The notes below the pieces were generated by a model, which had not been told where the DNA came from, did not search any database, and worked only from the letters and a program-made list of their open reading frames with translations. This document shows, piece after piece, positions 32,162 to 42,073 of a DNA stretch of 64,000 nucleotides (within the stretch, counting starts at the first letter, position 1; each line of letters begins with the position of its first letter). The translations under genes were made by a program, and so were the position numbers. Location: the NCBI GenBank assembly GCA_012031225.1, contig JAAUTZ010000001.1:1-64000 (forward strand), written 5' to 3'. Source of the stretch: Chloroflexaceae bacterium (GTDB lineage Bacteria; Chloroflexota; Chloroflexia; Chloroflexales; Chloroflexaceae).

Positions 32162-32992
32162 CTACCACCTGCCCCGCTTTAGCCAGCGCAACACCGCATC
32201 GAAGGTCTGATCTATACCGCGCCGCCCACGCAGCAGCACCGCGAATTGGTGCAGATCGCCCGCGACCACCTGCTCGCGTAGCGCATCCAGATTGGCGGTG
32301 AGCGTAGCCGCCACCTGATCCGTCAAAGCGGGCACACGGGGCGGCTGTTCAGGCGTGAGCCGTTGCACTGGGCCAACCCGCAAAAACAGCTCTGGGCGTT
32401 GTTCGCCGCGAAACTCGTAGCGTGCAGTGATGGGCAGCAGCTGCACCGCCTGCCCCTGCGCGAGAACCTGCTGGGCAATGCGGGCAAGCCCGGTGTACAC
32501 CCGCAACGGGCGTTGATCGTTGGGGAGGATGCGCCCCTGCGGAAACAGGAACAAAGCGCGTCCGTTGCGGCTTGCTAGCACATGGCTAATATAGCGCAAC
32601 GAGCGGCTCGCTTCGTGGCGGTCGCTGCGATGCACTGAGAATGCGCCCATCCACGTAAAGAAGCGGTAGCGGCGAAGCTGTTGTTCTTCCATCATGCCAT
32701 AGCTGTCAAAGCGTCGCCCTAAGATCTCGTAATCAATCAAAGCCGTCAGGTACAGATCCCACCACGCCGAATGGTTCAGGTAGATCAGCAACGCGCCTGC
32801 ACCCGGCTGGGGCAGTGGGCCACAATGCTGCACCCACACCCGCGCAAAATGGGCGTGCAGGGCGGGCTTCATCAGGGTATAGTAGATCAGCCAATTACCA
32901 AGCCGGTTCTTGGCGGCAGGGATACGCGGCAGAATAGCGGCTTCAGGCGGCGTAGGCGGCTTAATGGAAGGCATCCGGCGGGGGCAACGCAT
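32162..32992 (-). CDS. PlsC-like phospholipid acyltransferase
   Basis: The protein of about 276 residues has acyltransferase motif I NHSAWWD (HX4D), motif II near MGAFSVHRSDR, and motif III LFLFPQGRILPN, as in the PlsC/LPLAT family that adds a fatty acyl chain to lysophosphatidate or related lipids at the membrane. The HX4D form and the FPQG (rather than FPEG) motif suggest a variant subgroup, perhaps acting on glycolipids. Start is uncertain: ATG at 32992 or, with less overlap, at 32974; both overlap the stop of the upstream gene (32961), so the two genes are coupled. Confidence 0.83.
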   Translation of the reverse strand: MRCPRRMPSIKPPTPPEAAILPRIPAAKNRLGNWLIYYTLMKPALHAHFARVWVQHCGPLPQPGAGALLIYLNHSAWWDLYLTALIDYEILGRRFDSYGMMEEQQLRRYRFFTWMGAFSVHRSDRHEASRSLRYISHVLASRNGRALFLFPQGRILPNDQRPLRVYTGLARIAQQVLAQGQAVQLLPITARYEFRGEQRPELFLRVGPVQRLTPEQPPRVPALTDQVAATLTANLDALREQVVAGDLHQFAVLLRGRRGIDQTFDAVLRWLKRGRW

Positions 32993-33563
32993 CTGGGTAG
33001 TGGTTGCGGATCAGGCTGTAGGCGGTGCGGGCTTTGTCTGCGAGCAATGCCTGCAACACCTGCGCCGTGTCACGGTCGGTCGTATCCGTGGCAACGTGGT
33101 GGCTCGCCACAACGTGGATCCCCACCGCCGCGCAGAAGGTGTGCAGGGGATGCTGCGCGGGATCAAGCTGCTGCACCAGATGGGCGTGGTCCGGGTTTGC
33201 CAGCGAGATAAGCACCGCCCACTTGTCGCGCAGGGCGGCGGCGGGGAGCGTGCGGGCCCGTTCGAGCAGATGCTGCATGCGGGCGGGAACGCTCACCGCG
33301 TCAGTCACGGGGTGAAAGAAGATCGGTGAAACAATCAGGAGTAGCTCGGCATCGTGCAAATCGGCCAGCACCTCATCCAGCAGCTTATCGCGGGTAGGGT
33401 GGGGCAGGTCGCGGGAACCATTCAGGCGCAGCACATCGCCCAGATACGCGGCGCGTTTGACCGGCGGCAATGCCACCAACATTGCCCCTAGCAGAGCCGG
33501 AGCCGGGCTGCTGGCGGCGGCAGTCCCACAGATGCCGAGTGTGAAGATGTAGCCATCGTGCAT
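32961..33563 (-). CDS. Flavodoxin-like fold protein (NADPH-dependent FMN reductase-like), unknown function
   Basis: The 200-residue product has the alternating strand-helix pattern of a flavodoxin-like fold: GYIFTLGICGTAAASSPAPALLG at the start where FMN phosphate would bind, a central DAELLLIVSPIFFHPVTDAV and WAVLISLANPDHAHLVQQ. The pattern 'SPIFFHPVTD' recalls the SPxYxGxxxxxxK loop of FMN reductases. A redox or quinone-related role is possible, but key FMN contacts cannot be confirmed by eye. AAGGAAA before the ATG is good. Its stop overlaps the start of the acyltransferase gene. Confidence 0.65.
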   Translation of the reverse strand: MHDGYIFTLGICGTAAASSPAPALLGAMLVALPPVKRAAYLGDVLRLNGSRDLPHPTRDKLLDEVLADLHDAELLLIVSPIFFHPVTDAVSVPARMQHLLERARTLPAAALRDKWAVLISLANPDHAHLVQQLDPAQHPLHTFCAAVGIHVVASHHVATDTTDRDTAQVLQALLADKARTAYSLIRNHYPDALPPPDAFH

Positions 33564-33609
33564 ACGTTTCCTTCCTCGCCCCTGCCCCTGTACGCCGTGT
33601 CACCTGCCC

Positions 33610-34863
33610 CTAATCATGCATACACTGTTGCGCCTCTGCCAAGACCTGCTGCTCAACCCAACCCGGCGTAATCTGCTCAGTCAAGAGCGTGACAAACCGT
33701 TCGGGGCGGTTGCCGATCCACTGCTTGAGCAGATCATAGCCGCTCGTGTAGGTGAAGATGTAGGTTCGCCAGAGCGGGTGGCGAATGAAGCGCAGGCGTT
33801 GGCGGGCTTCATCCAGCGTACCCGCCCCGTAGCGCAAGAGATAGGCAAGCACATCCGCTTCGCTGGCTCCGCGCTCGTGCAGCAGCAGCGCGGCATTGCT
33901 GCCCAAAGCTCGCAGGTGGCGGCGGGCGGTGCCGATCTGGCGTAGCTCGGCTTGGGCGGCAGGAGACAGGTGAATGCCCGCAAGTGGGTACAGCTCTGTC
34001 GCTGCCCATGCCACGCTATCGCCCCCAGAGCTACCATCGTTGCCGAAGATCATCTCGGCGGCGAGGGTGGCAATCCCTTCCGCGATCACACACTCCGGCG
34101 TATTGATCAGCTGGATCGCGTGTTCGCCCCAGCCCTGCGTGTGGTACAGGTGGTGTTCCTTCAGGGCGTGTTCGGTGTGGTGGCCGGGATAGGCTTCGTG
34201 GCACACCAGATCAAGCAGGCTAGTGGCATAGATCGGCAGATCGGTGTTGATCTCAACGCGAGATTGGGCATTGCCGAGATACCAGTTGTAGCCACTCCAC
34301 GGCTTATCGTTGACCAACACAAACTGCACCCCCTCGCCCTCCGGCAGGTCGAGCAGGGCAGCGGTGCGGGTGCAGGCTTCGTAGGCGATCCGCTCGATCA
34401 ACCGCATCGCCACATCGGACGCAATGATGAACTGGCTGCGCCACGCTGCGTAGCGGGTACTGAGGCTGGCATCCGGCGTAGGGCGCGGCAGCAGTGCGTC
34501 GAGTTGGGCATTGGCTTCCTCAAACAGCGCCTCATCTACGAAGTGCGGCTCAATGTCAAAGCAGGTGCGGACTTCCTCAGGGTAGGTAAGTACATCGCCC
34601 GCTTGCTTGCGGGCAAGCCCGATCAGGGCCCGCAGTTGGGCTTCTAGGTAGGCTCTGCGCCGGGCGGGGTAGTCGCTCTGGCGCAGTTCGCAATGCAGGG
34701 CGACTAGCTCATCAGCAATCGCTTCCGCCGGACGCAACGGCTGGGCGAGGACGCTCGCACGTAGTTCGGGCGCACCGATGTAGGCATCCACCAGCCCTTC
34801 GATCTGGCGATCCAGTTCGAGGGCAAGCGTCAAGTAGCGGGTACTGATTGGATCGGTGTTCAT
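33610..34863 (-). CDS. DUF885-related metallopeptidase-like protein
   Basis: The 417-residue soluble protein is mainly helical. The motif CHEAYPGHHTEH (about residues 230-241) matches the HExxPGHH zinc-type motif of the DUF885 family, which is related to gluzincin-like peptidases. The downstream ECVIAEGIATLAAEM supplies a further conserved Glu. DUF885 proteins are often 500-600 residues, so this is a short version. The ATG at 34863 overlaps the dus stop as ATGA, so translation is coupled to dus. Substrate unknown; a peptidase function follows only from the metal motif. Confidence 0.75.
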   Translation of the reverse strand: MNTDPISTRYLTLALELDRQIEGLVDAYIGAPELRASVLAQPLRPAEAIADELVALHCELRQSDYPARRRAYLEAQLRALIGLARKQAGDVLTYPEEVRTCFDIEPHFVDEALFEEANAQLDALLPRPTPDASLSTRYAAWRSQFIIASDVAMRLIERIAYEACTRTAALLDLPEGEGVQFVLVNDKPWSGYNWYLGNAQSRVEINTDLPIYATSLLDLVCHEAYPGHHTEHALKEHHLYHTQGWGEHAIQLINTPECVIAEGIATLAAEMIFGNDGSSGGDSVAWAATELYPLAGIHLSPAAQAELRQIGTARRHLRALGSNAALLLHERGASEADVLAYLLRYGAGTLDEARQRLRFIRHPLWRTYIFTYTSGYDLLKQWIGNRPERFVTLLTEQITPGWVEQQVLAEAQQCMHD

Positions 34864-35915
34864 GCCGCCACCAATTCGGGGTGAGGAGCGCAAGGCAGAT
34901 CGGCTTGGGCGGCGTAGGGTGCAAAGTAATCGCTGATGATCTGGCGAGCGGTACTGACCTCACGGCTGCGCTGCACATTGGCTCGCATCTCGGCACTGTA
35001 GGGCAAGCCGAGCGCAAGCTGCCCGATCAGCTGCTTGAGCTTGTTCAGCGCAAGCTGTTCAGGCATATCGTGGCTGCACATCTCGATGTAGCGCAACAGC
35101 AAGTCGCACTTATCGGCGGGGGTCGGTTGGAAGACCGGCCCGCCTCGCCGAAGCTGGCTGATCTGCAAGAAGATCCACGGATTGGACATTGCCGCCCGCC
35201 CGATCATCACGCCGTCTACGCCAGCCGTGTGCAGCCGCTCCAGCGCATCGTGGGCATCGCGCACATCGCCACTACCGATCACCGGTATGCTGACGGCCTG
35301 CTTCACAGCGGCGATCCGGCTCCAGTCGGCATGGCCTGTGTAGCGTTGTTCGCGGGTGCGCGGGTGCAGGGCAATTGCAGCGATCCCGCACGCCTCCGCA
35401 ATCTTGGCCGTATCAAGGTAGTTCAAACTGTCCTCATCCCAGCCCGCCCGAAACTTCAGCGTGACGGGAATGCTGACCGCTTGTTTGACGGCCCGTAGCA
35501 CCCGCTCCAGCTTCGGCAGATCGCGCAGCAACGATGCGCCGTGCCCGCCCCCTGTGACTTTGGGCGAGGGGCAGCCGCAGTTGATGTCGAGAATATCCGC
35601 ACCGAGCTGCTCAACAGTTGCGGCAGCACGGGCGACGGCTTCTGGCTCGTTGCCGCTCAGTTGCATTGTGAGGGGGCGTTCTTCGGGCAGGAAATCGAGC
35701 AGGTGATGCCGCTTGAGGGCTTTCGGGCTGATGCTGTTGGCGTTGGTCATTTCGGTGGAGACCAGCCCACAGCCACCCATGCCCAAGATCATGCGGCGGA
35801 AGGTGCTATCGGTTACGCCGGCCATCGGAGCCAGAATGATATTTGGGCGCACCATAATATGTTCAATCTGGTAGCTCGCGGGCAAGGCTTCGATTTGAGT
35901 CCGGTTCAAGGTCAT
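34860..35915 (-). CDS. dus: tRNA-dihydrouridine synthase
   Basis: The 351-residue flavoenzyme reduces uridines in the tRNA D-loop with NADPH and FMN. The TIM-barrel shows LAPMAGVTDSTFRRM at the start, QLSGNEPEAVARAA, the catalytic cysteine in DINCGCPSPKVTGGGHGASLL (shortened: NCGCPSPKV), VTLKFRAGWDED, and the FMN-phosphate loop VIGSGDV and GVMIGRAAMSNPWIF. The last 70 residues are the helical tRNA-binding domain. A minus-strand extended -10 (TGCTATAAT) lies about 50 bp before the ATG. It is followed in overlap by the DUF885-like gene. Confidence 0.95.
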   Translation of the reverse strand: MTLNRTQIEALPASYQIEHIMVRPNIILAPMAGVTDSTFRRMILGMGGCGLVSTEMTNANSISPKALKRHHLLDFLPEERPLTMQLSGNEPEAVARAAATVEQLGADILDINCGCPSPKVTGGGHGASLLRDLPKLERVLRAVKQAVSIPVTLKFRAGWDEDSLNYLDTAKIAEACGIAAIALHPRTREQRYTGHADWSRIAAVKQAVSIPVIGSGDVRDAHDALERLHTAGVDGVMIGRAAMSNPWIFLQISQLRRGGPVFQPTPADKCDLLLRYIEMCSHDMPEQLALNKLKQLIGQLALGLPYSAEMRANVQRSREVSTARQIISDYFAPYAAQADLPCAPHPELVAA

Positions 35916-35958
35916 ACGTTTCTATCTATCCACTAGGCAGTACACTATATCTGCGCAT

Positions 35959-35990
35959 ATTATAGCATGGTAAGCTCGACTAACATGCTA
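35959..35990 (-). promoter_or_regulatory. Extended -10 promoter and inverted repeat upstream of dus
   Basis: On the minus strand TGC-TATAAT (complement of 35959-35967) forms an extended -10. TAGCATG (35963-35969) and CATGCTA (35984-35990) are a perfect 7-bp inverted repeat covering the spacer, a possible operator. Confidence 0.5.
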
Positions 35991-35995
35991 CGCTA

Positions 35996-36258
35996 GGTGG
36001 CAGGTTTCAGGTCACAGGTTTCAGGTCACAGGCTTCAGGTCACAGGTTTCAGGTCACAGGTTTCAGGTCACAGGGAAGGCACACCGCGCAAACCACGAAG
36101 ACCACCTATCCCCTCGCACCTACCTTCTAGAACCTGTCGTCAATTCGCATCTGTACTTGCCTATTCTTCGTGTTCTTCGTGTTCTTCGTGGTATGCCCGC
36201 CATGTTCTCCCTAGCACCTAACACCTGTCACCTGTCACCTGCCACCTGAGACCTGCCA
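35996..36258. repeat. Large inverted array with TTCAGGTCACAGG tandem units
   Basis: This region fills the gap between dus and the B12-binding-type gene, which otherwise shows no gene. The left arm (35996-36074) has five 14-bp units of the TTCAGGTCACAGGT kind. The right arm (36212-36258) has complementary CACCTGTCACCTG units. Between them, ACCACGAAGA (near 36093) faces TCTTCGTGGT (near 36183) after a short TTCGTGTTC tandem (36167-36190), so an inner second inverted pair is nested inside the outer one. Confidence 0.85.
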
Positions 36259-36269
36259 CGCTGCCACCC

Positions 36270-37217
36270 TCACGCCACAGGCGTAGCTGCGCCGAACACC
36301 ACCGCCTCACCTACCCCCGCTAGTTCGGGGAACAGCTGCGGGTGGAACAGGTGCGCCAGCAGCTCTAGCCCCTCGACCACACGCGGGCCGGGCCGGCTAA
36401 AGAAGGCGTTGCCATCCACCGCATACACGCGCCCCGCCTGCACCGCCGGTAGCCCATCCCAGCCCGGCCGCTGCGGCAGCGTCACCGCCGCTTCGGCGAG
36501 GGTGCGCTCCACATCGAAGCCGCAGCAAGTCAGCACAATCACCTCTGGCGCACGGCGGCAAACTTCGTCCCACGCCATACGCGGCGAGACCTGCCCCGCC
36601 TGTCCTAGCACCGGTTCCCCCCCCGCCAGCGTGACCATTTCGGGAACCCAGTGACCGGGCCCAAAGATCGGGTCGAGCCACTCGAAGCAGGCCACCCGCG
36701 CACGCGCCACCTGTGCCTGTGCCACCCGCTCGGCGACATGCTGCACGCGCTGGCGCAACGATGCCGTCAATGCGTGCGCCTGCGCCTGTGTCGCCGTCGC
36801 TGCACCGACTATCTCAATCGTCTCGAAGATCCCTTCCAGTGTCGTTGGCTCAAGCGAGAGGATGCGCGGCAGATCGCCCACCGCCCCCAGATCACGCACC
36901 GCCCGTTGCACCTGATCGAAGGCCACCGCGCACACCTCGCACAAGGCTTGGGTCAGGATCAGGTTGGGCTGGAGCGTGGCGAGCAAGTCGTCATCGAGGG
37001 CGTAGATCGAGAGCTGATCGCGCACCTGCGCCGTCACCAGTGTATCAATCTCGGCGGAGGTTAGCCCAGTATGGGGCATGCTGCTGCGGGTGATGATCGG
37101 TTTGTCCAATACCGCTAGCGGGTAATCACACTCGTGCGTCACCGCTACGAGCGCATCGCTCAAGCCGAGCGCACAGACAATCTCGGTGGTGCTAGGGAGC
37201 AGAGAAACAATTCGCAT
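36270..37217 (-). CDS. BtuF-like cobalamin-binding family protein without signal peptide
   Basis: The 315-residue product has the class III periplasmic-binding fold with a single long linker helix. The start IVSLLPSTTEIVCALGL and the stretch VTHECDYP are typical of the BtuF/cobalamin-binding group, as are WLDPIFGPGHWVPEMVTLAGG and YAVDGNAFFSRPGPRVVEG. It starts directly with the first strand, so there is no export signal and no lipobox. Cytosolic proteins of this kind are common in bacteria and are of unsettled role. No B12 transporter genes flank it, and I saw no cobalamin riboswitch upstream. Divergent from argD. Confidence 0.82.
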   Translation of the reverse strand: MRIVSLLPSTTEIVCALGLSDALVAVTHECDYPLAVLDKPIITRSSMPHTGLTSAEIDTLVTAQVRDQLSIYALDDDLLATLQPNLILTQALCEVCAVAFDQVQRAVRDLGAVGDLPRILSLEPTTLEGIFETIEIVGAATATQAQAHALTASLRQRVQHVAERVAQAQVARARVACFEWLDPIFGPGHWVPEMVTLAGGEPVLGQAGQVSPRMAWDEVCRRAPEVIVLTCCGFDVERTLAEAAVTLPQRPGWDGLPAVQAGRVYAVDGNAFFSRPGPRVVEGLELLAHLFHPQLFPELAGVGEAVVFGAATPVA

Positions 37218-37349
37218 CAGGGTATGCCTTTCTCAGAGTAGGTTTTATGCTTACAGTTGCTCTAGGTAGTATACCAGCGTTGCTGGCGGTGCGGGAGACT
37301 GGTTTCGTCTCAGGCCTCGCGCAAGCATAACCGTAGTATCGCTCTGCTA

Positions 37350-37358
37350 TGCTATAAT
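37350..37358 (+). promoter_or_regulatory. Extended -10 promoter of argD
   Basis: TGC-TATAAT at 37350-37358 is an extended -10; no good -35 is visible. Transcription would start near 37365, about 43 nt before the ATG at 37408. Confidence 0.6.
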
Positions 37359-37407
37359 ACTCAGCAATTCAGATCACGATTGGCAATGCTGGAAAGGATA
37401 GCCACAG

Positions 37408-38613
37408 ATGACGATCAGCGATACAGGGCCTGCGACAACGACGGTGCAGGATGAGCAAGCGTATATTTTGCAAACCTACATCCGCCCCGATTTTGTGCTG
37501 GAGCGTGGCGAGGGCGTGTACCTCTATGATACTGAAGGGCGGCAATACCTCGACTTTGTGGCGGGCATTGCCGTGAATGCGCTCGGCTATGGCGATGCCG
37601 AAGTCGCCCAGATTGTCGCGGAGCAGGCCACCCGCCTGATCCACGTCTCCAATCTGTATCACACGGCCCCCGCAACCAGCCTTGCCAAGCAACTGCTCGC
37701 CACTGCACCATATTTCAATCGGGTCTACTTTAGCAACAGTGGCACCGAAGCGATTGAAGCCTGCATCAAGTTCAGCCGCAAGTTTGCGCGGACATTCTAC
37801 GGCGAAGGCAAAACGACTATCGTAGCCTTTGATGGCTCGTTTCACGGGCGCACGATGGGATCCGTTGCACTGACGGCAACTGACAAGTATCGCCTGCCGT
37901 TTATGCCGGTGATGCCCGACGTGCGTTTTGCGCGGTACAACGATCTGGATAGCATTGCCGAAGCAATCACGGCTGAGGTGTGTGCCGTTGTGATCGAGCC
38001 AGTGCAGGGCGAAGGTGGCTTGCGGGTGGCTAGCCCAGCGTTTTTGCAAGCCGTGCGCGACCTCTGCGATCAGCACCGGGCCCTGCTCGTGGTGGATGAA
38101 ATCCAGTGTGGCATGGGGCGCACCGGTACGCTGTGGGCCCACCAACACGCGCAGCTCCGCCCCGATCTGATGGCGATTGCCAAGCCGCTCGCCGGGGGCA
38201 TGCCGATTGGGGCGGTGCTGCTCAACCAATGTGTGGCGGATGCGATCCAGCCCGGCGATCACGGCACAACCTTCGGCGGCAACCCATTCGTCACCGCAGT
38301 GGCGCAGGCGGTGTTGCGCCGCATCAGCGATCCGGCGTTCCTCAGCCATGTAGGCGCGGTGAGCAACTACCTTGATGAGAGCCTGCACGATCTCGCCACC
38401 GACTACCCCGAACGCATCCTAGAGCTGCGCGGGTGCGGCTTGATGCGCGGGATCAAGATCAACGGAGCCGCCGCAGAGGTACGCATGCGCGGGCACGATG
38501 TCGGGCTATTGGTGGCAACGGCGGGCGCGGATGTCATTCGCCTGCTGCCGCCCCTCATTATCACGCCGCAACACGTAGATGAAGCCCTCGCCAAGCTGCG
38601 CCAAATCTTGTAG
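37408..38613 (+). CDS. argD: Acetylornithine/succinyldiaminopimelate-type aminotransferase
   Basis: The 401-residue class III PLP aminotransferase fits ArgD, which makes N-acetylornithine in arginine synthesis. Motifs include YDTEGRQYLDFVAGIAVNALG, FSNSGTEAIEACIKFSRK (PLP phosphate loop), FHGRTMGSVALT, IEPVQGEGG, LVVDEIQCGMGRTG, the PLP lysine in MAIAKPLAGGMPIGA and TFGGNPF. No other arg genes are adjacent; purA follows with its own promoter. Family assignment is firm; the exact substrate (acetylornithine or another omega-amine) is inferred from the overall pattern. Confidence 0.9.
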   Translation: MTISDTGPATTTVQDEQAYILQTYIRPDFVLERGEGVYLYDTEGRQYLDFVAGIAVNALGYGDAEVAQIVAEQATRLIHVSNLYHTAPATSLAKQLLATAPYFNRVYFSNSGTEAIEACIKFSRKFARTFYGEGKTTIVAFDGSFHGRTMGSVALTATDKYRLPFMPVMPDVRFARYNDLDSIAEAITAEVCAVVIEPVQGEGGLRVASPAFLQAVRDLCDQHRALLVVDEIQCGMGRTGTLWAHQHAQLRPDLMAIAKPLAGGMPIGAVLLNQCVADAIQPGDHGTTFGGNPFVTAVAQAVLRRISDPAFLSHVGAVSNYLDESLHDLATDYPERILELRGCGLMRGIKINGAAAEVRMRGHDVGLLVATAGADVIRLLPPLIITPQHVDEALAKLRQIL

Positions 38614-38646
38614 CTCTGCCACGCCATGCAGAGAATCGGGTATAAT
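38614..38646 (+). promoter_or_regulatory. argD-purA gap: terminator-like hairpin and purA -10
   Basis: CTCTGC (38614-38619) and GCAGAG (38628-38633) form a 6-bp hairpin directly after the argD stop. TATAAT follows at 38641-38646 and could be the purA -10, giving a leader of about 125 nt. No -35 stands out. Confidence 0.4.
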
Positions 38647-38696
38647 ACAAGGCGCAGATCATCCTGATGCCAACGTGCCAATGTGCCGATGGATGA

Positions 38697-40076
<1,380 letters not shown>

Positions 40077-40082
40077 CGGAGA

Positions 40083-41994
40083 TCACACCCGCCGCCCGAA
40101 TTGCCGCTCTAGCTGGCCCGGCGTGAGCAGCACCATCGTCGGGCGGCCATGCGGGCAGGTGCGCGGGCTAACGCAGCGTTCTAGGGCCAGCAGCAGCTCG
40201 CGCATCTCCTCCACACTCAGCACGCGCCCGGCCCGCACCGACGTATGGCAGGCGAGCGTCGTCAGCATGGCTTCACGCCAGTCATCGGGCGTGCTGCCGC
40301 CTTGCCCGTTGAGGTAATCGGCAATCTCAAGGAGGGCCTGCTGTGCTTCCTCTAGAGCCAGCGTTGGCGGAGCCGCCCGCAAGCGCACCATGCCTTCGCC
40401 CCACGCATCCAAGCTGAAGCCCCACTCGCCTAGTTGTTCGCCCGCGTGCAGCAGGAGTTCGGCAGCGGCAGGTGGTAGCGCGACCGTGATCGGCATCAGC
40501 AGTTCCTGCGACTCGATGCGGCCCTGCCCCCGCTGCTGCATAAGCCGTTCGTAGGTGATCCGTTCGTGCGCGGCGTGCTGGTCAATCAAGTACATGCCCT
40601 CCGGCGACTCAGCCACGATGTAGGTCAGTCCGACTTGCCCGATCACGCGCAGCGGCGGCAGATGTGACAGCTGGGCCGGATTGGGGTGTGGCTCAGGCGC
40701 GGGTAGCGCGGCGGCGAGAGCCGCGCTTGGGGTTGGCCCATCCACATCCGCTGCTCCTGCGTGGGCTGGCGATGCGGCTAGCTCAGGCGCGAGGGGTGCG
40801 GCTTCCGGCTCAGGCCCAAGCGGCAGAGCCGGCGGCGGCGCACCCACACTCCCACCGGCTCTGAGCCGTCCAAACCGGATCGCCCACACCCCACGCCGAA
40901 CTCGGCGGCGCAGGCGGGGGGGGCGCAGGGCGCACCTCAAACCGGCGGGGCAGTTCGCTAGCGTTAGCGCCATCGCCCCACGTCACCACCCCCGTACCCG
41001 CAACGAGCGCATCCCGCACGGCCCGCCCGATCACGCTCATCACCCGCTGCTGGTCGCGGAACTTGACTTCGGCTTTGGTTGGGTGAATGTTCACATCTAC
41101 CGCCGCCGGATGCACGTCTACTGCTAGCACCACAATCGGGTGGCGGCCTTTCATCAGCATCGTGTGGTAGGCTTCGCTCACCACCGCCGCGAGTGCGCCG
41201 CGGGCCTGCACCACCCGCTGATTGACGATCAGGTGCATGGCGGTGCGTGCGCTACGGGTCACGCTCGGCGGCGAGATCAGCCCGCGCACCTGCACCGCAT
41301 CTATCTCTGCGCCGTATTCCGCATGCACGGGCAAAAGCTGGCGAGCCGTCTCTAGCCCGTAGATGTCTACCACCACATCCCGCAGATCGCCGCTGCCGTT
41401 CGTCTGCAATGCAAGCCGCCCATCGAGCAGGAGCGTGAAGCGGACGTGCGGGTAGGCCAGCGCGGTATGCTGCACCACCTGCGTGATTGCAACCATCTCG
41501 GTAGACTCGGAGCGCAGGTAGTCGCGGCGCACGGGCGTATTGTAGAACAGGTTGCGGACGGTGATGCTGGTGCCCGGCGAGCAACCGCGCGTCAGCCGTT
41601 CTTGGATCGTGCCGCCCGCGATGCGTAGCTCGGTGCCGACTTCCTCAGCGGCCGTGCGGGTAATGCAGATGATCTGGGCGACGCTGGCGATGCTCGGCAA
41701 GGCCTCGCCGCGAAAGCCGAGCGTCTGCAACGCCCACAGATCGCTGGTGTGGGCGAGCTTGCTGGTGGCGTGCCGCTCAAAGGCTAGCTCAACCTCATCG
41801 GCGGCAATCCCGCTCCCGTCATCCTGCACCCGCAACTCGCGGATGCCGCCGCCGCGAGCATCAACGGTGATCCGGGTTGCGCCTGCATCGAGGGCGTTAT
41901 CGAGCAACTCTTTCACCACCGATGCTGGGCGTTCCACCACTTCTCCGGCGGCAATCTGGGCGGCAACCGTGGGCGACAAAATCTGGATTGGCAC
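40083..41994 (-). pseudogene. mutL: DNA mismatch repair protein MutL, split by a frameshift in the linker
   Basis: Two frames cover one gene. The first (start 41994) has the GHKL ATPase: ILSPTVAAQIAAGEVVERP, VKELLDNALDAGA, DDGSGIAADE, HATSKL and GFRGEALPSIASV, followed by the transducer domain (DVNIHPTKAEVKF). It ends at 40810. The second frame ends at 40083 and holds the C-terminal dimerisation/endonuclease domain: DQHAAHERITYE (the DQHAx2Ex4E metal motif), ACHTSVRAG, CPHGRPT and a final QFGRR. They overlap in a Pro/Ala-rich linker (40810-40973) containing a run of eight G at 40916-40923. Joined, the protein would be about 636 residues, normal for MutL. A real break would separate ATPase from nuclease; a base-call error is equally possible. 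Confidence 0.88.
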
Positions 41995-42073
41995 AGGCGT
42001 GATCTCCTCCGAACATCAGCAACAGCACATGCTTGTGATTATACCATCACCGAGCACCTGCCCCTCGCCCGCC

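Noticed and set aside
35996-36074. Possible CRISPR array in the tandem 14-bp units
   Set aside because: Units are only 14 bp with no unique spacers, the other arm is inverted, and no cas gene is near.
37218-37349. Cobalamin riboswitch upstream of the BtuF-like gene
   Set aside because: I looked for the B12-box on the minus strand and did not see it; the gap is also short.
37369-38388. 339-codon open frame opposite argD
   Set aside because: It lies wholly antisense to a clear PLP aminotransferase and has no recognisable motif; high GC keeps the antisense frame open.
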